This document shows positions 1 through 8,902 of a stretch of DNA of 64,000 bases, in pieces. The DNA is from SAR324 cluster bacterium (GTDB taxonomy: Bacteria; SAR324; XYD2-FULL-50-16), in assembly GCA_028282885.1 (NCBI GenBank), contig JANQGX010000064.1, positions 94,411-158,410 of the forward strand, in the 5' to 3' direction. Both the position numbers and the translations under genes were made by a program. The notes under the pieces are model-generated. The model made no database searches, had not been told where the DNA came from, and was given only the letters and a program-made list of their open reading frames with translations. Position 1 is the stretch's first letter. Each line of letters starts with the position of its first letter.

Positions 1-2
1 TG

Positions 3-524
3 ATGTACTGGAGAAAGGTCATCGCCGACATTCCGACCGATGTCAAAGTCACCGATCTTTCACCCTATTTTATCGCGCTGCTGACTAACATCGGACAGGC
101 GAAGACCTCGACTTCTGCTGCTGAAGCAAGGAGAATGGGTCTGCTGGGACCGAAAGACCGTATCGTCTTCAACAAGGACTACCTTATCGGTGAAGCCAAG
201 AAAGAGGTTCTCAAAATGGTAGACGAGGGATACGTACCCCCGGTCAAGAAGAATCTCCCGGTGATGGGCAGGGAAGGCAAGGCCATGGCGCTCGCCAACC
301 TCTTTAATATGGATAAAGGCGGTTATGTTCCTCCTCATATGGGATACATCACCAAGCAAATTGCAGGCGTTCTCTCCGGTGGTGACGTTCTGAGCGGTTT
401 AGAAGTACCGGAAGAACATATGCTCAAAACCGAACGCGATGCCTTTGTCGAGCTCTGGAAAACAGAAAACTCGCAAAAAATGGCTGAGCATATGCTGAAA
501 AACGGAAAGCCGCTGTTTATGTAA
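3..524 (+). CDS. 3-hydroxyacyl-CoA dehydrogenase/enoyl-CoA hydratase, C-terminal part (5' truncated)
   Basis: This is the C-terminal 173 residues of a FadN/YusL-type multifunctional beta-oxidation enzyme. The family oxidises 3-hydroxyacyl-CoA with NAD and carries an enoyl-CoA hydratase-like segment, in the cytoplasm. The part seen has the C-terminal signature of that family: a stretch ending in ERDAFVELW, then MLKNGKPLF at the very end, where FadN proteins end in a similar MLKTGKPL. The catalytic N-terminal Rossmann domain lies left of the window, and the in-frame ATG at position 3 is probably internal. A thiolase follows 37 bases later in the same direction, the usual fadN-fadA order, so the two should be co-transcribed. 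Family assignment is fairly secure; the exact substrate is unknown. Confidence 0.8.
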   Translation: MYWRKVIADIPTDVKVTDLSPYFIALLTNIGQAKTSTSAAEARRMGLLGPKDRIVFNKDYLIGEAKKEVLKMVDEGYVPPVKKNLPVMGREGKAMALANLFNMDKGGYVPPHMGYITKQIAGVLSGGDVLSGLEVPEEHMLKTERDAFVELWKTENSQKMAEHMLKNGKPLFM

Positions 525-561
525 GGAACGATCCAGGAACTAATATACAGGAGAAATCACA

Positions 562-1770
562 ATGAGAGATGCATATATCGTAAGTGCCGTCAGAACCCCG
601 GGCTGCAGAAGAAAGAAAGGAGCTTTGGCACAAACCAGGCCCGAGCAGCTCATTTCACACGTTGTTAAAGCCGCCGCGGAGCAGATCGATCTGGATAAAG
701 GTGCTGTAGACGACTTCATGCTGGGATGTTCCTTCCCCGAAGCTGAACAGGGAATTAACATCGGTAGGATCGCCGTACAGATGGCCGGTTTTCCCGATGA
801 AGTATCCGGTGCCACCATCAACCGATTCTGTTCATCCGGACTCGAATCCATTGCCCAGTCCGCTATGCGGGTTATGGCAGGTTGGTCTGAAGTGACTATG
901 GCCGGTGGTGTGGAAAGTATGAGTATCGTGCCCATGGGTGGAAATCTACCACGACCGGAACCCGAATTTGTCGCTGACTATCCGGAAGGATATATTTCCA
1001 TGGGTATGACGGCAGAGAATGTCGCCAATCGATATGAAGTAACCCGTGAGCAACAGGATGAATTCGCTTATCATTCCCATATGAAAGCCTCCGAAGCGCA
1101 GAAGAACGGTCTGTTTACTGAAATCGTTCCGACGCCGGCGGTAAGGTATATCGTTGACGATAAAGAGGGTACCGTCACCAAGGAAGAGTTTGTGCAGGAT
1201 TTTGACGATGGGGTAAGACCGACCACAACACTTGAAGGCCTTGCCAAACTGAGACCGGTTTTCTCGGCAACCGGAAGCGTAACCGCCGGTAACTCTTCGC
1301 AAACAACGGATGGCGCTGCCGCTTCCGTCATCATGAGTGAAGATGCAGTCAAGAAGTACGGCGTCAAGCCACTGGCCAAGCTCAAGTACTACACCACAGT
1401 TGGCTGTAAGTCCGATGAGATGGGTGTCGGACCTGCAGTTGCAGTACCTAAGCTGCTGAACATGGCAGGGTTGCAGGCTTCTGATATCGGACTCTGGGAG
1501 TTGAATGAGGCTTTTGCTTCCCAATGTATCTACAGCGCCAGGGTAATCGGAATTGGCGACAAGAAGTACTGGGCTTGCGACAGTCCGGACAAGATCATCA
1601 ATATCCACGGCGGTGCTATTGCCCTAGGCCATCCGCTGGGATGTACCGGATCAAAACTCGCTGCCACCCTGATCGCCAACATGCAACGACTCGGCGTCAA
1701 GTACGGTGTCGAATCCATGTGTATCGGCGGTGGAATGGGTGCCGCCGCTCTCTTCGAGTTGTGTGATTAA
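562..1770 (+). CDS. fadA: acetyl-CoA acyltransferase (thiolase)
   Basis: A 402-residue thiolase that cleaves 3-ketoacyl-CoA with CoA, the last step of beta-oxidation, in the cytoplasm. The length is normal for the family. The nucleophilic cysteine is Cys90 in the FCSSGLES motif. The second half has NEAFA, His357 in the GHPLGCTGS motif and Cys387 in the CIGGGMGA motif, so the full catalytic set is present. A good ribosome site (aggag) precedes the ATG. It follows the hydroxyacyl-CoA dehydrogenase closely and is followed by a strong terminator, so it is the last gene of that operon. Biosynthetic thiolases share these motifs; the FadN-type neighbour favours a degradative role. Confidence 0.92.
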   Translation: MRDAYIVSAVRTPGCRRKKGALAQTRPEQLISHVVKAAAEQIDLDKGAVDDFMLGCSFPEAEQGINIGRIAVQMAGFPDEVSGATINRFCSSGLESIAQSAMRVMAGWSEVTMAGGVESMSIVPMGGNLPRPEPEFVADYPEGYISMGMTAENVANRYEVTREQQDEFAYHSHMKASEAQKNGLFTEIVPTPAVRYIVDDKEGTVTKEEFVQDFDDGVRPTTTLEGLAKLRPVFSATGSVTAGNSSQTTDGAAASVIMSEDAVKKYGVKPLAKLKYYTTVGCKSDEMGVGPAVAVPKLLNMAGLQASDIGLWELNEAFASQCIYSARVIGIGDKKYWACDSPDKIINIHGGAIALGHPLGCTGSKLAATLIANMQRLGVKYGVESMCIGGGMGAAALFELCD

Positions 1771-1781
1771 ATCTTTCTTTA

Positions 1782-1812
1782 AGGCCCCCGCCTTCGAGTC
1801 GGGGGCTTCTTC
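1782..1812 (+). terminator. rho-independent terminator after thiolase
   Basis: A GC-rich hairpin with arms gcccccg (1784-1790) and cgggggc (1800-1806) is followed by a short T-rich tract. It lies 13 bases after the thiolase stop and closes the beta-oxidation operon. Confidence 0.8.
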
Positions 1813-1938
1813 GGTTCCATATCGTTTACCCTGCAGTTCTGCTTCCTCCCAATATCCATGCTATTCAAGTCGATAGCATATCTCGCAGAGAATTGTGTTA
1901 CGTTGACACTCTCTCATTAGGTGTGTATTTTATAGATT

Positions 1939-1986
1939 ACGCAAATCAACATAACGTAAAATAACGCAACGTAAAACCGCGTAAAA
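1939..1986 (+). repeat. phased ACGYAA-like short repeats upstream of ATPase gene
   Basis: Five copies of an acg(c/t)aa-like unit start at about 1939, 1954, 1964, 1969 and 1979, so they are spaced in multiples of 5 bases. Three of them read cgtaaaa exactly (1955, 1970, 1980). They end 16 bases before the start of the ATPase gene and could be a regulator site. No function is known. Confidence 0.4.
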
Positions 1987-2002
1987 CATCAAAAATAAGG
2001 AG

Positions 2003-3118
2003 ATGAATCCATTCAAATACGGGCAGATTGTCAAGGGGGAAGACTTCTGCAGGAGAGAAACCCTGGAAAAACAACTAATCTCTGAAATTCGACGGGCTCA
2101 AAATCTTTATATTCAAGGTGAGCGTCGAACAGGCAAATCATCGCTCATCTATGAGACGGTGAGTCGCCTGAAGAAGCATCGCTTAATTTATATCGACCTC
2201 CTGGAAGTTAAGACGGCAACAGATTTGCTGAAACGGATGATTTATGCTTTATGGACCTATGAACAGGGAGTTGGCGGATTGGGCCAGGTATTCAAAAAGC
2301 TGGTACATCTTCGCCCGGTAATATCGGTTGATCCCGTTTCCACATTACCTACTTTGACCCTGGATGCTTCTGTACCCTTGAAGCCGGACTCATTACCCGG
2401 GATACTGGACTTGATTACTGCAAATCATCTAAAAACCAGACCATTGGTAGTCGTGTTTGACGAGTTTCAGGATATCTTGAATCTTTCGCAAGCAGCCGAA
2501 ACCTTGGCTATGTTGCGGGGAAAGATCCAGTTTCTAACCGAGATACCGTTTATCTTTGCGGGGAGTGTTCGCAACAGAATGGACCATATTTTTTCGAACC
2601 CTGACAGCGCTTTTTTCAAATCAGCGTTACCAATTCAGGTCGGAGCCCTGGATCGAACATCATTTCAGTCGTTTATCTCGGATAAATTTGAAAATGGCCA
2701 ACGCTTCATCACACAGGAGGTGTTGAATGAGATCTTTGATATCTGTTGTGGCATACCCGGGGATATTCAGCAGATGTGCAGTGCCTTATGGGAGGTGACG
2801 TCACATAGAAACACCATCGAGCATGAGCATGTTTCCGTTGCCTTGGAACGCATATTCGCACATGAATCCAAAGGCTATGAAACGATTCTCAAAGTGGTTT
2901 CCGGACAGCAGTTGCAGCTTATGTCAGGTCTGGCTCGTTTCGGCGGAAAAGCACCAACCTCGTCAGTTTTCCTTCAACAGTCAGGGATTCGCCAGGCTTC
3001 ATCTGTCCGAACTGCGCTCAATCGATTGATTGATCTGAAAATCGTATTTCATTATGAGGACGAATATCGATTTGTCAATCCTTTTTTCAGAGCTTGGCTA
3101 TTGGCAAAGGGAATCTGA
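2003..3118 (+). CDS. STAND/archaeal-type ATPase
   Basis: A 371-residue P-loop ATPase of the family often called archaeal ATPase, related to ORC/AAA and STAND proteins. It has a Walker A motif (GERRTGKSS, residues 39-47), a Walker B motif (LVVVFDEFQD, about 148-157) and a C-terminal winged-helix-like segment (about 295-371) with RQASSVRTALNRL. The family start is conserved as NPFKYG, which fits the ATG chosen even though the Shine-Dalgarno-like aaggag touches the start codon with no spacer. It is a lone gene between a terminator and a convergent operon. Such proteins are common, often in many copies per genome, and their roles are mostly unknown. I do not assign a specific function. Confidence 0.75.
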   Translation: MNPFKYGQIVKGEDFCRRETLEKQLISEIRRAQNLYIQGERRTGKSSLIYETVSRLKKHRLIYIDLLEVKTATDLLKRMIYALWTYEQGVGGLGQVFKKLVHLRPVISVDPVSTLPTLTLDASVPLKPDSLPGILDLITANHLKTRPLVVVFDEFQDILNLSQAAETLAMLRGKIQFLTEIPFIFAGSVRNRMDHIFSNPDSAFFKSALPIQVGALDRTSFQSFISDKFENGQRFITQEVLNEIFDICCGIPGDIQQMCSALWEVTSHRNTIEHEHVSVALERIFAHESKGYETILKVVSGQQLQLMSGLARFGGKAPTSSVFLQQSGIRQASSVRTALNRLIDLKIVFHYEDEYRFVNPFFRAWLLAKGI

Positions 3119-3246
3119 CAGAACCGGGGAATTTTCATCAGAGTAGATTCATCCCGGCTTTCCCTTTAAGACAAGCCACCGAGATGCTCTCCAAAGGAGC
3201 ATGATTCATTAGCATAGCTGACACCAGGCCAAATTATAGCGTGATG

Positions 3247-4674
3247 CTATTGCGGTTTGTAGTTCACCCAGGCAGGAGGACGACGGGTTTTCCACGTTTT
3301 CCCGTACACGAGATTGTCCAAATGGGGGAGGAGTTTTCTCGCCAGGGGGGATCTCTTCAACAACCATTTGACCAGCCTGTGAAGAGACCGGTTGGGACGG
3401 CTATAGGGGCAGATTATCATACAGACACCGCAATCGGAACCAACCCGTCCCCAGTAATCATAACATGATTGGTCATCCAGCATCCAACGCAGCAATCCGT
3501 TTTTAACAGTTTTGTCTCCCATGGGAATGGAACGCGATGGGCAGGATTCCGCGCATTTTTTACAGGCCTGGCAGAACTCATCCACCCCGAGGTCAACCGG
3601 TTTATCAGCCACCAGCGGCATATTTGTCAGAACTGCCGCCAATCGAACCCTTGCTCCAAACTTTTCCGTAACCAGGTAACCCATACGGGAGAATTGGCCG
3701 ATACCGGCATCGATGGCTAGCGGCACCATCAATGATTCATAGTACTTGAAACTGTTCGCCACTGCTTCATATCCTGATTGGGTAAACCAATTGGCAATAA
3801 CGGAAGAGATGAAAGCCCCTTTGGAGTAATTGCGCATGGATTCCGTCAGCACCGGCGTATGGGGAGCTGCGTACATAACATCATGGTCCATCTCAGTTGC
3901 TATCACTACTGCATGGGTAAAATTTCTCTTAATCTCCTGTCCCCAGTTGTCCATCGAGTGTGAAGCATGGATGTGTCCCTTTCGGGAATAGATCCAACGT
4001 TCGTCAATCCTGGCAACTCCTACCAGATCCGCTCCCAGGTGGATAGCCCACCGTTTGATTGCCTCGGTTGCCTGCAGCGGTTCCATCTCAATGGGTTCCT
4101 GTCTTTCGGGAATTTGTGGCAACGAATTGGCTACCAGGGTATGAGCGGCAGAAGCGTTTCCAGCGACCATATTAACAAGCATTGGCGGGCATTTATCAAT
4201 TGATCCCACCTTTCCGGCATGTCCGCCCTTTGCGCGGCGTTTATCGTCCCTTTCTTTGCGTTCCGGGTATTTCTCATAGTATTGGCTGTACTGCTCACTT
4301 CCGGATACCAGGTTTTCGTTTCTGGCAAATACGATGTCTCTTTCATCAAATCTCAAGACTTCCCCGACAACATAACCCGCTGTCCCTTTCAACACAGCGC
4401 TGTTTTTTCTTCCGGGTATCACAAGAATAGCGACAAACAACACACAAACCAGCATATAAAAAATCAAAAAGAGCTGAAAAACATGGCTGTAGAATAGTAA
4501 AAAAACAAAAAAGTTATGCGCTGCTATTCCCAACAACCCGATTTTGATTGCTCTTGATTCCTGTTCTCTCCAGGACTCGTAAACAAACAATCCGGCAGCT
4601 CCAATCATAGCCAGGTTGAAGACGAGTACAACAACAAATGTTGCCTGATGATTAAGAATGAGATTGAATGTCAT
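3247..4674 (-). CDS. membrane-anchored reductive dehalogenase homologue (RdhA-like)
   Basis: A 475-residue corrinoid/iron-sulfur protein of the reductive dehalogenase family, which in characterised members removes halogen from organohalides. Seen: three hydrophobic N-terminal segments (about 12-31, 45-62, 66-87), then the catalytic region with the family run FSRMGYLVTEKFG and RVRLAAVLTNMPL, followed by two Fe-S motifs: C368, C371, C374, C378P and C404, C415, C418, C422P. These fit RdhA better than epoxyqueuosine reductase. There is no twin-arginine signal and no separate RdhB anchor; the N-terminal helices may replace both. A longer frame begins with TTG at 4863 inside the ferredoxin gene; the ATG at 4674 is preferred, although its ribosome site is weak. 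It is the last gene of the putative operon. Substrate unknown; dehalogenation is inferred from family only. Confidence 0.8.
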   Translation of the reverse strand: MTFNLILNHQATFVVVLVFNLAMIGAAGLFVYESWREQESRAIKIGLLGIAAHNFFVFLLFYSHVFQLFLIFYMLVCVLFVAILVIPGRKNSAVLKGTAGYVVGEVLRFDERDIVFARNENLVSGSEQYSQYYEKYPERKERDDKRRAKGGHAGKVGSIDKCPPMLVNMVAGNASAAHTLVANSLPQIPERQEPIEMEPLQATEAIKRWAIHLGADLVGVARIDERWIYSRKGHIHASHSMDNWGQEIKRNFTHAVVIATEMDHDVMYAAPHTPVLTESMRNYSKGAFISSVIANWFTQSGYEAVANSFKYYESLMVPLAIDAGIGQFSRMGYLVTEKFGARVRLAAVLTNMPLVADKPVDLGVDEFCQACKKCAESCPSRSIPMGDKTVKNGLLRWMLDDQSCYDYWGRVGSDCGVCMIICPYSRPNRSLHRLVKWLLKRSPLARKLLPHLDNLVYGKTWKTRRPPAWVNYKPQ

Positions 4675-4795
4675 GGGGTGGGGGATGTTTCTGGAGTTGT
4701 CTTTGGTCTTGATGTTGAGGTTGGATGTTTTCTTTGTATCCAACCCCAAACCACCGATCAATATGTCACTATGCAACACAAATAACGAGGAGACA

Positions 4796-5125
4796 TCAAG
4801 GTGCGAAGAGTGCCGATCTTTTCTGTTGATCCATTTTCTCAACGAGGTCGTTGATTTTACCAAAACTCATGCAAAAGGACTGACAGTGCTTGACACACGC
4901 CGGCAATTCGCCCTGGTTGTATCGTTTCATGCACAGATCACATAGTTCGGTTGGAAAAGGAATATAATCAACCGCGACCGGTTTTTTCTCTGCAGCATAA
5001 ACATGCTCGGTTACCCTGATTCCGCATTTTCCAACATCAAAAGAGTGTTCCTGCTGGCAGGCAACCTCACAGGTATGACAACCCGTACAGTATTCATAGT
5101 TAATCAGTAATCCGAATTTAGACAT
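4796..5125 (-). CDS. small two-cluster ferredoxin-like subunit
   Basis: A 109-residue protein with ligands for two [4Fe-4S] clusters: C13-x2-C16-x2-C19-x3-C23 and C62-x2-C65-x11-C77-x3-C81, plus C34 and C85. It resembles a short version of DmsB/NrfC-type electron-transfer subunits, which normally hold four clusters. It lies 11 bases after the molybdopterin enzyme gene and most likely passes electrons to it, and perhaps to the dehalogenase homologue encoded next. An ideal aggagg site sits 6 bases before the ATG chosen; a longer frame starting at 5164 would overlap the upstream gene and is not favoured. No signal peptide is visible, so it should be cytoplasmic. Confidence 0.85.
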   Translation of the reverse strand: MSKFGLLINYEYCTGCHTCEVACQQEHSFDVGKCGIRVTEHVYAAEKKPVAVDYIPFPTELCDLCMKRYNQGELPACVKHCQSFCMSFGKINDLVEKMDQQKRSALFAP

Positions 5126-5136
5126 GGTAGGCCCTC

Positions 5137-7371
5137 CTAATCGTTTATTTTTGCTAGTCGACAAAGGGTGGTTTTGTATTGACCACCACCGAAACCCGAA
5201 TCGCTATCCTGTGGTCCGGGAACAATCTGGTTGATCTGGTAATCCCAGACACCAAACAGATCGGGTTCACTGCCTTTCAGTTCGGGTTTCCACCAACTGT
5301 GAAGGGTGTGTACCATCTTGGGATGCACTCTCAGTGATATTCGCACCTTACGTTTGACCTTCCCCATGTCGTTCTCCAGGTGAATCCATTCTCCATCGTA
5401 AACGCCAAACTCTTTAGCCGTTTCCGGATGAACCTCGACGTAAGGTTCCGGATTCTTCTCACGTAACCAGGGAATCCCCCTGTGTTCCGAATGAAAAAAC
5501 AGGTGGGACCTGGCACCGGTGATCATAATCAGGGGATATTTTTCAAAAAGCTCTGGGGTTGAGACCGGTCCCTGTGCAGGTTCTCTGAAAAAAGGCAGTG
5601 GATCAACACCCCAGCTTTCATAAGCCTTGCAGTACAGCTCCACTTTACCTGTTTCTGTGGTAAATCCGGGCTTGCCGTCAGCTCTTAGAAGACCTTTTTC
5701 ATGGCGTCGATAAGGTCTGCTGGGATCGCCTTCAGGAGGCATCATCTGGGAGCCGTTCTTGACTACATCGTCAAAAGTGACATTGGCAACAGAAAGCCGG
5801 TCGTTAATCAGTTCTCTCGGGTTCTTATACTTACAGTTAGGGTTGAGCCGGTTTGCCATCTCGATGTTGATCTCCCAATCGGATTTACAATCACCAACCT
5901 GAACCGTCTTCTGCATAACACCGAGTGGAACCCACCAGGAGCGAAAGCTCTCTTTTTCCGCAAAGGTCGCCGCGGGCAGCACAATATCAGCTAACGCCAT
6001 GGATGTAGGATTATGGAACAGGTCCACGACCACAACAAAATCAAGCTTTTTCAAAGCCTCGTAATGTAATCTGGCCCGAGCGGCCTGCCCTCCCAGAATA
6101 TTGGCGGTTTGAATCCATGCTCCTTTTATCGGGTAAGGCTTTCCGTTGTTGATCTGGTCTATCACCATATCCGGTTGCGCCCAGCCCCGGAATCCCTTAA
6201 CCATGGGATAGTCGTTACAACCGATTCGGACCTTGTTCAGCTTATCGACCAATTCCTGGCCGTACAACCCCACCAGCTCTTCCGTAGAGTATGGATACGT
6301 GGTGACGCCATGAGAAGGCCGTGCAATAACATTTCCTCCGGGAACGTCAATATTGCCGGTTATAGACCACAATTGTGTGATCGCTTGCGCTACGGTAGTT
6401 CCTTCAGGATTCATACAAATAGGAACACCCCACTGAATGGCCGCCGGTTTTGCTGTTGCATACAGCCGTGCTGCTTCAATAATCAACTCTTCCGGAATCC
6501 AGGTGATTTTGGAAACCTTATCCACCGGATATTGTTGAACCCTTTCCGCGAGTTCATCAAAACCGTAACACCACTTTTCAACAAATTCCTTATCGTACAG
6601 TTTCTCGTTGATAATGACGTTTAACATGCCCAAAGCCAGGGCACCGTCTGTTCCCGGCCTGATCTGCAGATGATATTCTGCCCTGGAAGACATCCAGGTA
6701 TGACGGGGGTCTACAGAAATAATCTTGCTACCGCGTTGCATACAATCGACGATCCAGTGCCCGAAAAAACCATCGGGGCAGGTGGGCGGGGGATTCTGCC
6801 CCCAAACGATAATAACCTTGGGAACCTCCCATTCAGGGTCTTCATATCGCTTCTCAGAGAATTGTGAGGCATCAAGGACACAGAAATCGCCAATGGTTGC
6901 CTTCATCGCGCCCAGTCTGGGAGTGTAACAGGATTGACCGGAGAGACCCAGTTGCACCCAGTTTGGACTGCCATAATTGTAGCACAGGAAGGAGATGGGT
7001 CCTCCCACATCGCGTCCTGTTCCCTGGGCAAAGACCACGGATTCAGCACCATGTTTTTCACGGATATCCTTCAGTTTTGCCTCACAGGTATCAAACGCTT
7101 CATCCCAGGAGATGGGCTCAAACTTACCTTCACCACGGTTCCCAACCCGTTTCAAGGGTTGGGTCAGGCGATCCGGATGATAAACGTATTGCGTCATAGC
7201 CAGCACCCTGGGGCAGGCACGCCCTTGGTTCCAGGAAGCATTTTCGTCCCCTTCGACCTTAATCAGTTTTCCATCCTTGACATACAGCTTTTGTCCGCAG
7301 GCTCCGTGACAACCCGCTCCTGCAGACCAGGTAGTGGTTGGATATACCTGGATTCCATTATCTCCGTTCAT
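5137..7371 (-). CDS. molybdopterin oxidoreductase (DMSO reductase superfamily)
   Basis: A 744-residue Mo/W-bis-MGD enzyme. The N-terminal Fe-S domain has C21, C25 and C53, but the first cysteine of the usual C-x2-C-x3-C motif is a glycine (residue 18). Then come the catalytic domains, with Cys148 in GQSCYTPR as a likely metal ligand, a WGQNPP segment (about residue 195), VDPRHTW, and a C-terminal MGD-binding domain with ITGARSHLFFHSEHR. No Tat signal is visible, so the enzyme should be cytoplasmic. The paired small ferredoxin and lack of a membrane subunit resemble soluble aromatic dehydroxylases and transhydroxylases rather than respiratory reductases, but that is inference. Ribosome site ggag, 6 bases before ATG. 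It lies between the arylsulfotransferase-like gene (27 bases) and the ferredoxin gene (11 bases). Confidence 0.88.
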   Translation of the reverse strand: MNGDNGIQVYPTTTWSAGAGCHGACGQKLYVKDGKLIKVEGDENASWNQGRACPRVLAMTQYVYHPDRLTQPLKRVGNRGEGKFEPISWDEAFDTCEAKLKDIREKHGAESVVFAQGTGRDVGGPISFLCYNYGSPNWVQLGLSGQSCYTPRLGAMKATIGDFCVLDASQFSEKRYEDPEWEVPKVIIVWGQNPPPTCPDGFFGHWIVDCMQRGSKIISVDPRHTWMSSRAEYHLQIRPGTDGALALGMLNVIINEKLYDKEFVEKWCYGFDELAERVQQYPVDKVSKITWIPEELIIEAARLYATAKPAAIQWGVPICMNPEGTTVAQAITQLWSITGNIDVPGGNVIARPSHGVTTYPYSTEELVGLYGQELVDKLNKVRIGCNDYPMVKGFRGWAQPDMVIDQINNGKPYPIKGAWIQTANILGGQAARARLHYEALKKLDFVVVVDLFHNPTSMALADIVLPAATFAEKESFRSWWVPLGVMQKTVQVGDCKSDWEINIEMANRLNPNCKYKNPRELINDRLSVANVTFDDVVKNGSQMMPPEGDPSRPYRRHEKGLLRADGKPGFTTETGKVELYCKAYESWGVDPLPFFREPAQGPVSTPELFEKYPLIMITGARSHLFFHSEHRGIPWLREKNPEPYVEVHPETAKEFGVYDGEWIHLENDMGKVKRKVRISLRVHPKMVHTLHSWWKPELKGSEPDLFGVWDYQINQIVPGPQDSDSGFGGGQYKTTLCRLAKIND

Positions 7372-7398
7372 GTTTTCTCCGTTGAAATATTAATGGAA

Positions 7399-8838
7399 CT
7401 ACTCATCGTCATCCGAAACAATACACAATTGTGCAGCCGATTCATAAGCGTCACCGATTTCCAGCTCGATAACGTTCTGCGGCGGGGCTTCCGTTACTCC
7501 CGGAACCCTGAATTTTGTTCGATCCAGTTTGGGAATAGCTGTTTCCTTCGGTTTATCCAGTTGTGGAATATAGTCGTATGGATACCGATAACTGCGGTAT
7601 ACCATATTGGTGTCATATTGTGTGTTAAAATATGGGCTGATGTATTCCCAGACAAGTTCGTGCTGTGGAGTAACTTCAAACAATCTCCCGTCAGCGCCCT
7701 CGGTAATCAGGGTGTTCCCATTGGGCAGCCTTTGTGCGGCGCTGATATAACCGCTGTAAAACTTGTAGTTGTCTGCCAGCGGTGTAAAACCGGCTTCTTC
7801 CGGTGTGTATTTCCACACCACATCCAGCGTGATGGGGTCGATTTCAAGCACCCTGGAACAATCACGTTGCGCATAGTGCATTCCTCTTGGAGCGCCGGGA
7901 TTCGGAGCACCGTAACCAGCCCAGCCCCCGTTGTCAAAAACGAGAATGTTGCCTTCACCAGGAAGTCCCTTGGGAATTATGTGCGCATGGTGCATACCGA
8001 TAATCCAGCCCATTTTGATCAATTCCGGAGATGTATCGTAGTCCGGTCCAATCTGCCAGACGACCTTTCCGGTCTTTTTATCGGTGATCGCCATGATATT
8101 GGCAATTCTGCTGTCCCAGATAATGTTATCCGGATGAAATCGCTGGTCGCCGGCATCATACCATTTGTTAGGCCCGACCAGGGACATGCTGTTAATATGC
8201 ATCCAGTCGGCAACCCCTCCGCTTACCTGGGCCCGAAGATTGGGATTTCGGTACAGGGTGTTTTTCGACTCTTCCGAGAAATTGAATTCGGAAAAATGCT
8301 CGCTGCATATCCATTCCCAGGTTATGTTGCCTTCCCAGTCGACTTCGAGAAACACATCATCACAGAGTTTTTTGTCCGTGATATTCGGATTACTTGTGTA
8401 CTTGTGCACCAGAATCATTGTATTTCCACTATCGGTCTGTGGTTCCATTCCGGGTACATAGTATCCGACAGGATTTCCTTCCCGCTGGTAATCATGGTGT
8501 TGTAATGCCATCCAACCGGCATCTTCACCGGGATCTTCCGTGTATTCCCATTGATCGAACTTCCAGGTAATATTGCCTTCCCAGTCCACCTGAATCAGAT
8601 CTTTCTGGTCCTGATAGCCATATTTCCCGTTTCTTCGACCCCGGTTTCCCATCAGTATCCCTCCGGGCAGCAACTTGTTGGGAAAACCATGCATTTTTTG
8701 TATTTGGCGCACAACGTTACCATTCATATCTATAATGGTTGCCCCGACCTGGTTGGCTTGAAAGACCGTGTAACCGTTCCAGCATTTGTCGGGGTCGTAG
8801 ACTGTGGCCCCGGTTGGATAAATAGTTGGATAACCCAC
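7399..8838 (-). CDS. arylsulfotransferase-like beta-propeller protein
   Basis: A 479-residue member of the ASST-like family. Known relatives transfer sulfate between aryl sulfates and phenols through a histidine in a six-bladed propeller. Repeated blade-like pieces are visible: VDWEGNITW occurs twice (about residues 84 and 167), with GKVVWQIG (257) and LDVVWKYT later. Candidate catalytic histidines are H114/H115, H214 in WMHINS and H283/H284/H286 in GMHHAHI. The start is GTG behind a clear aggagg. Known ASSTs are periplasmic, but no signal peptide is seen here. The C-terminus is acidic. Position between the transporter and the molybdoenzyme suggests it acts on the same imported compound. A regulatory or binding propeller without sulfotransferase activity is possible. 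Confidence 0.7.
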   Translation of the reverse strand: MGYPTIYPTGATVYDPDKCWNGYTVFQANQVGATIIDMNGNVVRQIQKMHGFPNKLLPGGILMGNRGRRNGKYGYQDQKDLIQVDWEGNITWKFDQWEYTEDPGEDAGWMALQHHDYQREGNPVGYYVPGMEPQTDSGNTMILVHKYTSNPNITDKKLCDDVFLEVDWEGNITWEWICSEHFSEFNFSEESKNTLYRNPNLRAQVSGGVADWMHINSMSLVGPNKWYDAGDQRFHPDNIIWDSRIANIMAITDKKTGKVVWQIGPDYDTSPELIKMGWIIGMHHAHIIPKGLPGEGNILVFDNGGWAGYGAPNPGAPRGMHYAQRDCSRVLEIDPITLDVVWKYTPEEAGFTPLADNYKFYSGYISAAQRLPNGNTLITEGADGRLFEVTPQHELVWEYISPYFNTQYDTNMVYRSYRYPYDYIPQLDKPKETAIPKLDRTKFRVPGVTEAPPQNVIELEIGDAYESAAQLCIVSDDDE

Positions 8839-8902
8839 TTCAACCTCCTGAAAATCTGGTTATGCTATTCTAATTGTATCTATTCAGAATCATGGACTTT
8901 AA

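Noticed and set aside
3247..4674. Epoxyqueuosine reductase (QueG)
   Set aside because: Membrane segments, the MPLVADKP-type stretch before the first cluster and the second cluster with an extra upstream cysteine fit RdhA better.
4675..4863. Longer N-terminus of the reductive dehalogenase homologue from a TTG at 4863
   Set aside because: It would overlap the ferredoxin gene by 68 bases and adds a region without conserved features; ATG at 4674 starts directly before the first membrane helix.
6934..8505. A 523-codon open frame on the plus strand
   Set aside because: It is antisense to the arylsulfotransferase-like and molybdoenzyme genes, which have clear motifs and ribosome sites; its translation shows no family features.
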